A stretch of 64,000 bases of DNA from Clostridium sp. CAG:609 (GTDB lineage: Bacteria; Bacillota_I; Bacilli_A; RF39; UBA660): the NCBI GenBank assembly GCA_000438075.1, contig FR903546.1, positions 1 through 64,000 of the forward strand. The letters run 5' to 3'. The position numbers and the translations under genes are program-made. The notes below the pieces were generated by a model. The model was given only the letters and a program-made list of their open reading frames with translations, ran no database searches and was not told the DNA's origin. Within the stretch, counting starts at the first letter, position 1. Every line of letters begins with the position of its first letter. This document shows positions 52,204-60,204 of this stretch, piece after piece.

Positions 52204-53364
52204 ATGAGTAATGTAGCAATTCGTAAAAATGATCAAATAATGATGAGCCTAGTTCATTATTTTGTAACTAAACAAGATTACGCTCCGATAAATGTCCAAG
52301 GAGTCAAAGATGAAATTTGGTTAGAAAATTTAAATGGACCATATCGTATTATAAGAATAAGTTGTAACTCAATAATAAATGAAGAACAATATAAGTTTGA
52401 TATCTTCAAAGTAAAACATATCATGAAACAAATAAAGAAAAAAACATTATCTTTTAAAGTTAATGCTCTAAATATTTGTTTAGATATAAATAAAAAAGTT
52501 GATTTAGGGGATATAAAAAATATATCTACCATAAAAGTTGATTCAATGAAAGATATAAAGAAGAATGAAGAGTTAAATAAAGCATTTCCAGATATGGAAA
52601 AAAGTTTAATCAAAGCAACAGATGGACTTGATTTAATAATTAATGTAACAAATGATATTAATGAAAAAACAGCAATTGAAAATAATAAATTTAATTCAGT
52701 ATTTGCCCCTAAAAAAATAATTGTAACAAACATAATATTATTTATTTGTTTAGCTTTATACATCATAATGGGCTTTTATGGAGGCAATATATTTGAAATA
52801 GAACCAAACACACTAGCATTATTCGGTGCAAATAACATAACTCTAGTAAAAAGTGGAGAAATTTTTAGATTACTTACTAGTGCATTCTTACATGTTGGTA
52901 TCATTCATTTAATAGTTAATATGTATTCTTTAATGATTATAGCATCTCAAGTAGAAAACTTTATAGGTAAAGCAAAATTTATATTTGTATATCTCATGAG
53001 TGCCATAAGTGGTTCATTAATGTCACTAGTATTTCTAGGAAAAAATATTGTTGCTTGTGGTGCAAGTGGAGCATTATTTGGTTTAATGGGTTGTCTTTTA
53101 TATTTTGGCTATCACTATAGAGTATATTTATCTGATGCAATTAGAACTCAAATTATTCCAATCATTATCATAAACTTATTTATTGGTTTTTCAATGTCAG
53201 GTATTGATAATGCATGTCACATTGGTGGACTTATCGGCGGATACTTAGCTACTATGGCAGTAGGTATCAAAGATAAATCAACTAAACAAGATAGAATAAA
53301 TGGAAGTATTGTTTTAATACTTTATCTATTATTCTTAAGTTACATAGTATTTTTTGTAAAATAA
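52204..53364 (+). CDS. Rhomboid family intramembrane serine protease
   Basis: A cytoplasmic N-terminal domain of about 175 residues precedes the membrane domain. The rhomboid motifs are 'HVGIIHLIVNMYSLMIIA', the catalytic Ser in 'ACGASGALFGLMGCLLYFG' and the His in 'GIDNACHIGGLIGGYLA'. It resembles YqgP/GluP of Bacillus, which degrades membrane proteins such as MgtE. The ATG at 52204 follows AAAGGAAG. The terminator behind it has been split by an insertion sequence. Confidence 0.93.
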   Translation: MSNVAIRKNDQIMMSLVHYFVTKQDYAPINVQGVKDEIWLENLNGPYRIIRISCNSIINEEQYKFDIFKVKHIMKQIKKKTLSFKVNALNICLDINKKVDLGDIKNISTIKVDSMKDIKKNEELNKAFPDMEKSLIKATDGLDLIINVTNDINEKTAIENNKFNSVFAPKKIIVTNIILFICLALYIIMGFYGGNIFEIEPNTLALFGANNITLVKSGEIFRLLTSAFLHVGIIHLIVNMYSLMIIASQVENFIGKAKFIFVYLMSAISGSLMSLVFLGKNIVACGASGALFGLMGCLLYFGYHYRVYLSDAIRTQIIPIIIINLFIGFSMSGIDNACHIGGLIGGYLATMAVGIKDKSTKQDRINGSIVLILYLLFLSYIVFFVK

Positions 53365-53366
53365 AA

Positions 53367-53379
53367 ACATCGAGCAACC
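53367..53379. terminator. Left half of an interrupted bidirectional terminator and target duplication
   Basis: ACATCGA plus GCAACC here and GCAACC plus TCGATGT at 54732-54744 rejoin to a seven-bp stem with loop GCAACC once the insertion is removed. The loop sequence is duplicated on both sides of the element. Confidence 0.8.
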
Positions 53380-53453
53380 TTGAAGTTGTAATATAAATGT
53401 AGACATATAAAAACGGTCTACATTTTTTGTTATAATAGAATTGGAGGAAGAAT

Positions 53454-53804
53454 ATGGCAAGAATTAGAAAAGAACCAAATAGATATTGGTCAAAAGAAGA
53501 TAAGGAAAAAATAATTAATGAAGTATTATTAAATTGTAAATCAACTGAACAAGTTGCCAAAGAATATGATATATCAGGTGGAATGCTTAGGGGATGGATA
53601 ATTAAATATAATAAAGAAGGTTTAGGTGCATTGGAAAACAAAAAGAAACCTGGAAATCCTTTATGTAAATATTCAAATAAGAAAAATTTAACAGATATAG
53701 AAAAACTTCAATATGAAAATATGAAATTAAGAATTGAGAATGAACGATTAAAAAAAGGATACCTAGTGAAAGGAGATGGTTCAGTTGTAGTATTCAAGAA
53801 ATAA
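53454..53804 (+). CDS. IS3-family transposase OrfA
   Basis: A helix-turn-helix protein ('YWSKEDKEKIINEVLLNCKS', 'STEQVAKEYDISGGMLRGWI') followed by a leucine-zipper-like coiled coil ('IEKLQYENMKLRIENERLKK'). It binds the ends of the element. The run of seven A at 53750-53756 lies in the correct phase for a -1 frameshift into orfB. Confidence 0.9.
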   Translation: MARIRKEPNRYWSKEDKEKIINEVLLNCKSTEQVAKEYDISGGMLRGWIIKYNKEGLGALENKKKPGNPLCKYSNKKNLTDIEKLQYENMKLRIENERLKKGYLVKGDGSVVVFKK

Positions 53805-53872
53805 AACAAAAAGAATTTGAAATTGTAGAAACATTAAGTAAAGAATATTCTGTTAAATCATTATGTGAAATA

Positions 53873-54694
53873 ATGAATATTTCTAGAAGCGGTTATTATA
53901 AATGGTTAAAAACAAAGGATATATTAAATCAATATGAAATAAATCGTAGAGATTTAGAATCTTTAATTAGAGATATTCATAAAAGAAAACCAAGTTATGG
54001 CTATCATAGAATAAATTATTTAATACGTAAGGAAACTGGCTGGGGTGTATCAGATAATTTGGTTCATAAGGTATGTAAGATATTAAAAATAAGAAGTAAA
54101 GCTAGACATTATTCCATTTATAAAAAAACAGGTGAAGAATCAATTAAATATCCAAATCTTATTAATAATAATTGGAATACTACAAGGCCATTAGAAAAAA
54201 TAACATCCGATACAACAATGATATGGTTTAAAAAGCAAAGGTATGATTGGACTTATTATGTGGATGCATTTGATAATTCAATAATAGGCTCCGATATTAA
54301 ACCTTTTTATCACGGAGTAAGCATGAAAAACCATAGAGATGCCTTACAAAATATGTTAAATAGCAAAATAAAAAGAGGATATAAAAGCCAAGATACGATT
54401 TTCCACTCTGACCAAGGCACAATATATTCCTCAGTGGCATTTAATAATGCACATAAAGATTATAACATAATTAGGTCAATGTCAAGAATAGGCACTCCAA
54501 CAGATAATCCAATAATTGAATCTAAAAATGGTTGGTTAAAGAAAGAAATATATATAGATTTTAATCAGGATGATTATGATACTGTTGAAGATTATATAAA
54601 TGCAATTATATATGACCACAATTACTTAAGACCTAGTTATGCATTAAATTATAAAACCCCAATTGAGTATAGAACTCAACTAGGGTTTAAATAA
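53873..54694 (+). CDS. IS3-family transposase OrfB (DDE integrase core)
   Basis: The catalytic part has HTH_21 ('KRKPSYGYHRINYLI') and the rve core with Asp in 'EKITSDTTMIWF', Asp in 'TIFHSDQGTIYSSVAF' and Glu in 'NPIIESKNGWLKKEIY'. The frame is open upstream to about 53744, so the active product is made by -1 frameshifting from orfA; the ATG at 53873 is only the first internal start. It is intact in length and residues. Confidence 0.92.
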   Translation: MNISRSGYYKWLKTKDILNQYEINRRDLESLIRDIHKRKPSYGYHRINYLIRKETGWGVSDNLVHKVCKILKIRSKARHYSIYKKTGEESIKYPNLINNNWNTTRPLEKITSDTTMIWFKKQRYDWTYYVDAFDNSIIGSDIKPFYHGVSMKNHRDALQNMLNSKIKRGYKSQDTIFHSDQGTIYSSVAFNNAHKDYNIIRSMSRIGTPTDNPIIESKNGWLKKEIYIDFNQDDYDTVEDYINAIIYDHNYLRPSYALNYKTPIEYRTQLGFK

Positions 54695-54731
54695 ATGTTT
54701 TTTACTGTCTACTTTTTATTGACAACTTCAA

Positions 54732-54744
54732 GCAACCTCGATGT
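54732..54744. terminator. Right half of the interrupted terminator
   Basis: GCAACC and TCGATGT match the left half at 53367-53379. The original hairpin lay between the convergent rhomboid and lexA genes. Confidence 0.8.
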
Positions 54745-54751
54745 TTATTTA

Positions 54752-55378
54752 TTACATTTTTCTATATAAACCAACCGCAACACCTAGAATAGTTACATTA
54801 TCAAAGATAAATGGAGCCATAGTATCGTTTTCAGGTTGAAGTCTAATATGGTCTTTTTCTTTATAGAATGTTTTTAATGTTACTTCATTTTCATCAGTCA
54901 TAGCAACAACAACATCACCATTCTTAGCATTAGATGTTCTCTTAACAATAACATAGTCATTATTAAGTATTCCTTTATTAATCATAGATTCACCACTAAC
55001 ATGTAGGGTAAATATTTCACCAGTCTTAGGCATTAAACTAGCTGGTAAATCAAAGAACTCATCAGGTTGTTCGATAGCAGTAATAGGATTTCCTGCAGTA
55101 ATTTTACCAAGTAATGGTACCTTTACAACACTATCTTTCTTATCTGCATATTCATTATCAACAAGTAGTTCAATAGTTCTAAACTTATTATTAGTTTGTC
55201 TTAAGATACCCATATTTTCTAAGTTCTTAATATGAACAAATACAGTAGCAGGACTACTTAAACCAACGCCTGCACAAATTTCTCTGATTGCTGGTGGATA
55301 TCCATGTGCAGCAATATACTTTTTAACAAATGTTAAAACATCTTCTTGTCTTTTTGTAAGTTTTTTTTCTTCTTTCAT
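54752..55378 (-). CDS. lexA: LexA repressor
   Basis: LexA represses the SOS genes and cleaves itself when RecA is activated. The N-terminal winged helix is 'KKLTKRQEDVLTFVKKYIAA' and 'GYPPAIREICAGVGLSSPAT'. The cleavage site Ala-Gly lies in 'GKITAGNPITA', the catalytic Ser in 'HVSGESMINKGI' and the Lys in 'NEVTLKTFYKE'. At 208 residues it is complete. A promoter and LexA box lie just upstream. Confidence 0.97.
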   Translation of the reverse strand: MKEEKKLTKRQEDVLTFVKKYIAAHGYPPAIREICAGVGLSSPATVFVHIKNLENMGILRQTNNKFRTIELLVDNEYADKKDSVVKVPLLGKITAGNPITAIEQPDEFFDLPASLMPKTGEIFTLHVSGESMINKGILNNDYVIVKRTSNAKNGDVVVAMTDENEVTLKTFYKEKDHIRLQPENDTMAPFIFDNVTILGVAVGLYRKM

Positions 55379-55404
55379 GATAATATCTCCTTTTCTTAAC
55401 GTAT

Positions 55405-55433
55405 ATTATACAATACTTTTTACGCTTTGTCAA
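55405..55433 (-). promoter_or_regulatory. lexA promoter
   Basis: On the minus strand TTGACA (55433-55428), 17 bases, TATAAT (55410-55405). Confidence 0.85.
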
Positions 55434-55443
55434 ACGTATGTTT
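55432..55443. promoter_or_regulatory. LexA (SOS) box of lexA
   Basis: AAACGTATGTTT (AAAC-N4-GTTT) abuts the -35 hexamer, so LexA bound here would block its own promoter. It resembles the Bacillus consensus GAAC-N4-GTTC. Confidence 0.75.
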
Positions 55444-55508
55444 AAAACTTTTGCAAATTTTTGTTCAAATTAAAAAATGGTGCCAGTAATGAGCAAGTCT
55501 AACAACAT

Positions 55509-56393
55509 TTATATGCTAGACTTCAAAATGTTTTTATATTCTTCATCTAAAATGTCTACAATGATATCATTTTCTAAAACTTGCTTTATAAAGCCTTCAT
55601 CTTTTGTTTTAATAATTGCATCAACTATTTTTTCTTGGCTTATTTGATAAATACTACTTATATATTCACCTAAATAATATACATTTTTGGAATCCACAAA
55701 GAAATTATCTAACAAATCGAAATTATAACCTTTGCTATCATAATTCATTCCTAAACGCCAAATATTTTCTAAAGCATTATCATAGTTTTTAGCCACATTT
55801 ACTAAATCATTAAAACAATCTTGATCTATCTTTGGTGTAACTGGTACAAAAATGTAAGAAGTTATTAGCAACATTAATTCTAAAGCACTCATATTCTTAG
55901 CAATATCAATATATGTTTTATTGTGGATTGTTAAATCAACTATTCTTTCGTATTCATTTTTGTTATTAATTATTAATTCTTCTAAAGATTTATCTTTGTT
56001 TTCAATATTCTCTAATAAAATATTCAAATCTTTTTTATATTTTTTTCCAACTCTAGAATTTAAAAATATTTTTATTTCATTAATAAGTATATCTTTATTA
56101 ATTAACTTATTTATATATTTATAAATACTTTTGACAAAAAAATTATTTTTTAAAATTACTGAAAAAGACAATTTTTTAATATCTAAATTAATAATTATCT
56201 CTCCAGCCTTACCTTTACTAAATTTTGTATTGCTATTTAATTTAATCTCATATATGTTTTCATCATAAAAAATTTTTAATTTTTTTTCAATCTCTAATTC
56301 ATCAATTGTTTTAATAATTATTTTATCTTTATCTATTTCATACTCAAAAAAAACTTTTTTATTATCAATATATAGACTGATATCTTTAAACAT
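55509..56393 (-). CDS. Unknown protein
   Basis: Not recognised. The first 100 residues look beta-rich ('KKVFFEYEIDKDKIIIKTID'); the rest is helical, with 'SALELMLLITSYIFVPVTPK' and 'NALENIWRLGMNYDSKGYNF' as the more distinctive parts. No signal peptide is seen. It has an AGGAGGAT site and a possible promoter at about 56430, so it is transcribed alone. Confidence 0.65.
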   Translation of the reverse strand: MFKDISLYIDNKKVFFEYEIDKDKIIIKTIDELEIEKKLKIFYDENIYEIKLNSNTKFSKGKAGEIIINLDIKKLSFSVILKNNFFVKSIYKYINKLINKDILINEIKIFLNSRVGKKYKKDLNILLENIENKDKSLEELIINNKNEYERIVDLTIHNKTYIDIAKNMSALELMLLITSYIFVPVTPKIDQDCFNDLVNVAKNYDNALENIWRLGMNYDSKGYNFDLLDNFFVDSKNVYYLGEYISSIYQISQEKIVDAIIKTKDEGFIKQVLENDIIVDILDEEYKNILKSSI

Positions 56394-56551
56394 ATTTTCT
56401 ATCCTCCTATCCTAAAATGTTTTACAAATCACAAAATTTACCTTGTCAATCTGCAAGCATATTAAAATCAATTGAATCTACATAAATATTTAGCATAAAT
56501 TTAATTATTTTAAAATTCAAACAACAAAAGTGTTCGAATTTATTATCAATC

Positions 56552-56628
56552 TGGTGGCCTCGGTGAGAATCGAACTCACACTCTAACCCTTAGGAGGGGC
56601 TTGTTTTATCCTATTAAACTACGAGGTC
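56552..56628 (-). tRNA. tRNA-Arg (anticodon CCT)
   Basis: The minus strand folds as a cloverleaf: acceptor GACCTCG/CGAGGCC, D stem GTTT/AAAC, anticodon arm AGCCC-CTCCTAA-GGGTT, T arm GTGAG-TTCGATT-CTCAC, discriminator A and an encoded CCA. The anticodon CCT reads AGG. The second acceptor pair is an A-C mismatch. Confidence 0.93.
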
Positions 56629-56762
56629 ACACCATAATATTAACACAAAAATAATAAATTAACAATAGATTTTTACAAATAGAAAAATTCTAAATAATTT
56701 ACCATTCATGGTTAATAAAATATATTACATAATTGATACAATTACCCATTGGAGGTTAACAT

Positions 56763-57001
56763 ATGAAAGCTAATGAAGCTATATCAATTAAACTAATAAA
56801 TATATGTAAGAAAGAAATATATCTATAAATAAATTAGCATCCCTAAGTTTTTTTACTCAAAGTACCATAGAAAATATTGTTAATTGTAATTCTAAAAATC
56901 CCAAGTTACTTACAATTGTAAGAATTTGTGATGGATTAGGTATTACTTTAAAAGAATTCTTTTCAGATGATTTATTCCTTAACCTAGATAAAGAGGACTA
57001 A
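56763..57001 (+). pseudogene. Frameshifted Xre-type HTH regulator
   Basis: After TTGGAGG an ATG opens 'MKANEAISIKLINICKK' and then hits TAA at 56826. The frame offset from the end of this piece continues the domain: 'INKLASLSFFTQSTIENIV', 'KNPKLLTIVRICDGLGITLK', 'EFFSDDLFLNLDKED'. Together they form a complete 79-residue Cro/CI protein. A one-base deletion near 56812-56818 explains the break. It is either a real pseudogene or a sequence error. It lies just before the variable surface protein. Confidence 0.75.
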
Positions 57002-57040
57002 TTTTTCTCCTTTTTTATTTTATAAATTAATCGTGTATGG

Positions 57041-57069
57041 TTGACTTTTGAAATTCTCTGCGATATACT
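57041..57069 (+). promoter_or_regulatory. Promoter of the surface protein at 57094
   Basis: TTGACT, 17 bases, TATACT, then TAGGAGAG before the ATG. Confidence 0.75.
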
Positions 57070-57093
57070 TTTCCTATACTAGGAGAGATAAAA

Positions 57094-58623
57094 ATGAAAG
57101 ACAAAAAAGCAAAAATATTTAGTGCTATTGCACTATTAGCACTAGCACTTTTAGTAGTCGGAGCAACATATGCATATTTTCAAAACCAATATGGTTCTGC
57201 ATCTAATACAGATATTAAAGTTACAACATACACAACAGATGTATTAACTTTTGAAACAGGGGATGCTATAAATATCTCTGCGGATCAAGAAACATTCGCA
57301 CAAGGAAAAGGTAATAGAACTGGTTCAACATTTGCTAGAGCTACCCTTCAAGCAAATAACAAAACTAATACTGCAACTGCAAATTATTACATGTATTTAA
57401 ATATAGAAAATAATACATTTACATACACTAACACTGGTACACCAGAGTTAATATTGCAAGTTGTAGACAAGACATCTGGTAACCAAGTAACTAGTATTAC
57501 AGGTTTAGATTATGTAACAGTAACAGATGGCAAAAATACTTCAATATCAGGATTTGATATAACAACCAAAAAGGGATTAATAGCATTATTTTCAAATAAA
57601 GTAATAAGTGCTTCACCTAAAACTATTGAAGAATACACAGTTACAATAACATTAGTTAATCATAATTTTGATCAAAATAATAATACTGGTAAAAATTTAA
57701 GTGGAAAATTAATAATTCAAAAAGATGAATATAAAGTATCTTTAGCAGATTATGTAATAAGTCAATATACCGGGAAACAAGGAGAAAATAATATTTATTA
57801 TCATGATTCAAATTTAGAGAATGGAGCAGGAGATAATTCATATAGATATGCAGGAGCAAATCCAAATAATTATGTATGTTTTGGTTCAGATGAAGCCACA
57901 TGTCCACATGAAAATCTATACAGAATAATAGGTTTAATAGATGGAAAAATAAAATTAATATCAGCAGATGTAGCAACAACAGATATGCTTGGCACAGATG
58001 GCGGATATTACAACACAACATCAGGAGCAGGATGGAATTCATCACATTATAAAGAAAGTGGAGACTTTACAAAAATTGGTCTTTACAAATGGAACTCAAC
58101 CAGCACAAATACATGGAGTACAAGTTTATTTAATAAAATAAATTTAAATACAAATTATTTAAATAATATAGGTACAACATGGTCAAATTTAATTGAGGAT
58201 ACTACATGGAAAGTAAGTGGACATACAACAGATATTGTAACGCCAAAAGCAATGTTTACTGCAGAAATAACAAATGCAACAAAAACTTATGGATCAGAAA
58301 ATGGTACATCAAAAATAGGATTAATGTACGTAAGTGATTATGGATTTGCGGCAGCCCCGAGTGCATGGACAACCCCATTTTATAAATATAATAGTTCAGC
58401 AATCAAATCAGTCAATTGGATGTATATGGGACTGGATGAATGGACAATTACGCCTAATTCTTTGAACAGCAGCAGTATGTTCACTTTTAATAGCAGCGGC
58501 AACCTGGCTTACGCCAGCGTGGGCAATGGGTATGTTGTCCGTCCAGTCTTGTATCTAAAAGCTTCTATAGCCTATGCTGGAGGATCTGGAACTAAAGATT
58601 CGCCAATAACTTTGGAAGTATGA
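57094..58623 (+). CDS. Exported surface protein with lectin-like C-terminal domain, possible variable target
   Basis: The N-terminus 'IFSAIALLALALLVVGATYA' followed by 'YFQNQYGSAS' is like SipW-processed (TasA/camelysin) proteins. A beta-rich middle (about 40-205) precedes a C-terminal domain of about 290 residues shared with the pilin-like protein at 5063 ('YRYAGANPNNY', 'RIIGLIDGKIKLI', 'NWMYMGLDEWTITPN'). The last stretch ends in 'GNGYVVRPVLYLK', like C-type-lectin domains with a terminal variable loop. From about 58441 the DNA is much richer in GC and many codons end in C (AAC, AGC, GGC, TAC, GCC). A long palindrome begins at its stop codon. Confidence 0.8.
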   Translation: MKDKKAKIFSAIALLALALLVVGATYAYFQNQYGSASNTDIKVTTYTTDVLTFETGDAINISADQETFAQGKGNRTGSTFARATLQANNKTNTATANYYMYLNIENNTFTYTNTGTPELILQVVDKTSGNQVTSITGLDYVTVTDGKNTSISGFDITTKKGLIALFSNKVISASPKTIEEYTVTITLVNHNFDQNNNTGKNLSGKLIIQKDEYKVSLADYVISQYTGKQGENNIYYHDSNLENGAGDNSYRYAGANPNNYVCFGSDEATCPHENLYRIIGLIDGKIKLISADVATTDMLGTDGGYYNTTSGAGWNSSHYKESGDFTKIGLYKWNSTSTNTWSTSLFNKINLNTNYLNNIGTTWSNLIEDTTWKVSGHTTDIVTPKAMFTAEITNATKTYGSENGTSKIGLMYVSDYGFAAAPSAWTTPFYKYNSSAIKSVNWMYMGLDEWTITPNSLNSSSMFTFNSSGNLAYASVGNGYVVRPVLYLKASIAYAGGSGTKDSPITLEV

Positions 58624-58685
58624 TAACCTTTGGTTAGTGCGGCTGGCGGGAGTATCCGCCCCGCGCCGCCGATGCTAAGTTATCA
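58621..58685. repeat. 65-bp GC-rich palindrome spanning the stop codon
   Basis: TGATAAC (including the stop) pairs with GTTATCA. Inside, TTAG pairs with CTAA, GCGGC with GCCGC and GGCGG with CCGCC. GC content of the core is above 80% in a genome near 28%. No T-run follows, and a separate terminator lies at 58743. It could extrude as a cruciform. Confidence 0.85.
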
Positions 58686-58742
58686 ACATACTTATATCAC
58701 TCCTTGTCTATTTTGAGATAATATTAGTATATCAAAAATACA

Positions 58743-58796
58743 AAAACTGACAGAAAATTATCAACTTTTAACATTGACATTTCTATCAGTTTTTAT
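58743..58796. terminator. Terminator between convergent genes
   Basis: AAACTGACAGAAA pairs with TTTCTATCAGTTT (one mismatch) across a long loop, followed by T-rich sequence. The stem is flanked by A- and T-runs and could serve both directions. Confidence 0.55.
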
Positions 58797-58847
58797 AATA
58801 ACATTTATAAAACTGTCGGTAGGTGAGAAAAATTTGCTTATGGCAAA

Positions 58848-60134
58848 CTAAATATATTTTTTTAAATACTTAAAATTAAAGAATACTACAAAGAATATAT
58901 TAATTATTTCTGCTATAACTAAACTATATATACCTATATGACAAAGTGATAAAATAGCCATGATAAAAAGTTTAATAATAACACCATACAAGGTTATATT
59001 CATTGTAACTTTGGCATATCCTAAAGCCTGAAGACTTGATGTTAAAACTCCTTCTAGGTAAAACAATACAAAAAATGGTGCTAATACTTTTATATAATCA
59101 CTACCTTTGGTAGTGTTATATAAAGAAAATAATAATTTATCTCTGAATATAAAAATCAATAATGAGAAGAATATACCAATTATTAATGAAAAAATAATAC
59201 TCTGGTGTATTCTTCTTTTTACCATCTTTAAATTATTATTACCATTAAATTTACTAATCTCTGGTAAAAGTGATGTAGCAATAGCTCCGATAAAAAAACT
59301 AGGCATAGTTAAAAGTGCAAGTGAATATGCATTATATGCTCCATATTCACTTAAAATATAGCTATTGTTATAACCACTAAACAAAAGTAAATTAGTTAAA
59401 ATAATTGGTTCAAAAAAATATCCAATATTACCTATAATTCTTCCAGATACCGTAGGTATTGATATATCTAATATATCTTTAGTTATTTTTTTACTGGGAA
59501 GTATTTTAGTGTTAAAATTAATTTTCTTTGGTAAGAAAAATAAAAATACAATAATTGAACTAATCTCAGAGATAATTGTAAGAAGAATTAAACCAAGTAT
59601 TGCAAGCATATCACTTTTCCTCTTTAAAATAGGAAGCACCACTAATATAATGATTAATCTAACAATTTGTTCAATGATATTACTTGTTGCATGTGGTACC
59701 ATATTTTGTTTACCAGCAAAATACCCTTTTAAAACACTAGAAATAGAAACAAAAGGTAAAGTAAGGGCAAAAGCCATAATAATTGGACTTGCCTTAGGTT
59801 CCTTCAAAAGATTAACTGCTAAAAAATCTTTTGTTAAAAAAATAACAAATACTAAAACAAGATTAATGCTTATAATTAAAAATGCTGCACTAGTAAGTAT
59901 TCTTATAGATCTGCCTTTATTTTCTGAAACAAGCTTAGATATAGAAATAGGTATAGCAAGTGTTGCAATAGTAAGTAATAAAGAATATGTTGGAACAGCT
60001 ATTGAATATAAACTAATTCCATATTCTCCAATAATTCTAGTGTAAATAACTTTTATAATAAATCCAAGTATTTTAGTAAGAAAACCACTTAAAATTAGTA
60101 TTAATGTGGATTTAATAAATAGATTTTTTTTCAT
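58848..60134 (-). CDS. spoVB: SpoVB-type polysaccharide flippase (MATE/MurJ superfamily)
   Basis: A 428-residue protein with about 12 membrane helices and the family opening 'FIKSTLILILSGFLTKILGF' and 'RIIGEYGISLYSIAVPTYSL'. Also typical are 'PFVSISSVLKGYFAGKQNMV' and 'PSFFIGAIATSLLPEIS'. Proteins of this group flip lipid-linked precursors; SpoVB is needed for spore cortex synthesis. Other paralogs (YabM, YtgP) are similar, so the symbol is tentative. Somewhat shorter than B. subtilis SpoVB. Confidence 0.8.
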   Translation of the reverse strand: MKKNLFIKSTLILILSGFLTKILGFIIKVIYTRIIGEYGISLYSIAVPTYSLLLTIATLAIPISISKLVSENKGRSIRILTSAAFLIISINLVLVFVIFLTKDFLAVNLLKEPKASPIIMAFALTLPFVSISSVLKGYFAGKQNMVPHATSNIIEQIVRLIIILVVLPILKRKSDMLAILGLILLTIISEISSIIVFLFFLPKKINFNTKILPSKKITKDILDISIPTVSGRIIGNIGYFFEPIILTNLLLFSGYNNSYILSEYGAYNAYSLALLTMPSFFIGAIATSLLPEISKFNGNNNLKMVKRRIHQSIIFSLIIGIFFSLLIFIFRDKLLFSLYNTTKGSDYIKVLAPFFVLFYLEGVLTSSLQALGYAKVTMNITLYGVIIKLFIMAILSLCHIGIYSLVIAEIINIFFVVFFNFKYLKKYI

Positions 60135-60204
60135 TACTTGTTATTTCTCCTTTAAATAAAGCCCATTTTGTTATATAATAAATATATGTTGGAAGGTGAT
60201 TATT

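Larger units (their letters stand above)
53381..54730 (+). mobile_element. IS3-family insertion sequence, about 1.35 kb
   Basis: The element has imperfect terminal inverted repeats starting TGAAGTTGT at the left and ending ACAACTTCA at the right, with GTAGACA also matched inside. It carries orfA and orfB of a DDE transposase. The target duplication is GCAACC (six bp) or AGCAACCT (eight bp), depending on where the ends are drawn. A hairpin AATGTAGAC/GTCTACATT with a T-run at 53396-53426 just inside the left end can stop read-through. A TATAAT box precedes orfA. The element looks intact and recent. Confidence 0.9.

Noticed and set aside
58621..58685. Integron attC-like recombination site
   Set aside because: The outer boxes end in AAC and begin with GTT, but the rest does not fit RYYYAAC/GTTRRRY, there is no integron integrase, and no cassette array is seen.
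59509..60045. 178-codon plus-strand ORF
   Set aside because: It is antisense to the spoVB-type gene, which has clear family motifs; no motif or ribosome binding site supports the antisense frame.
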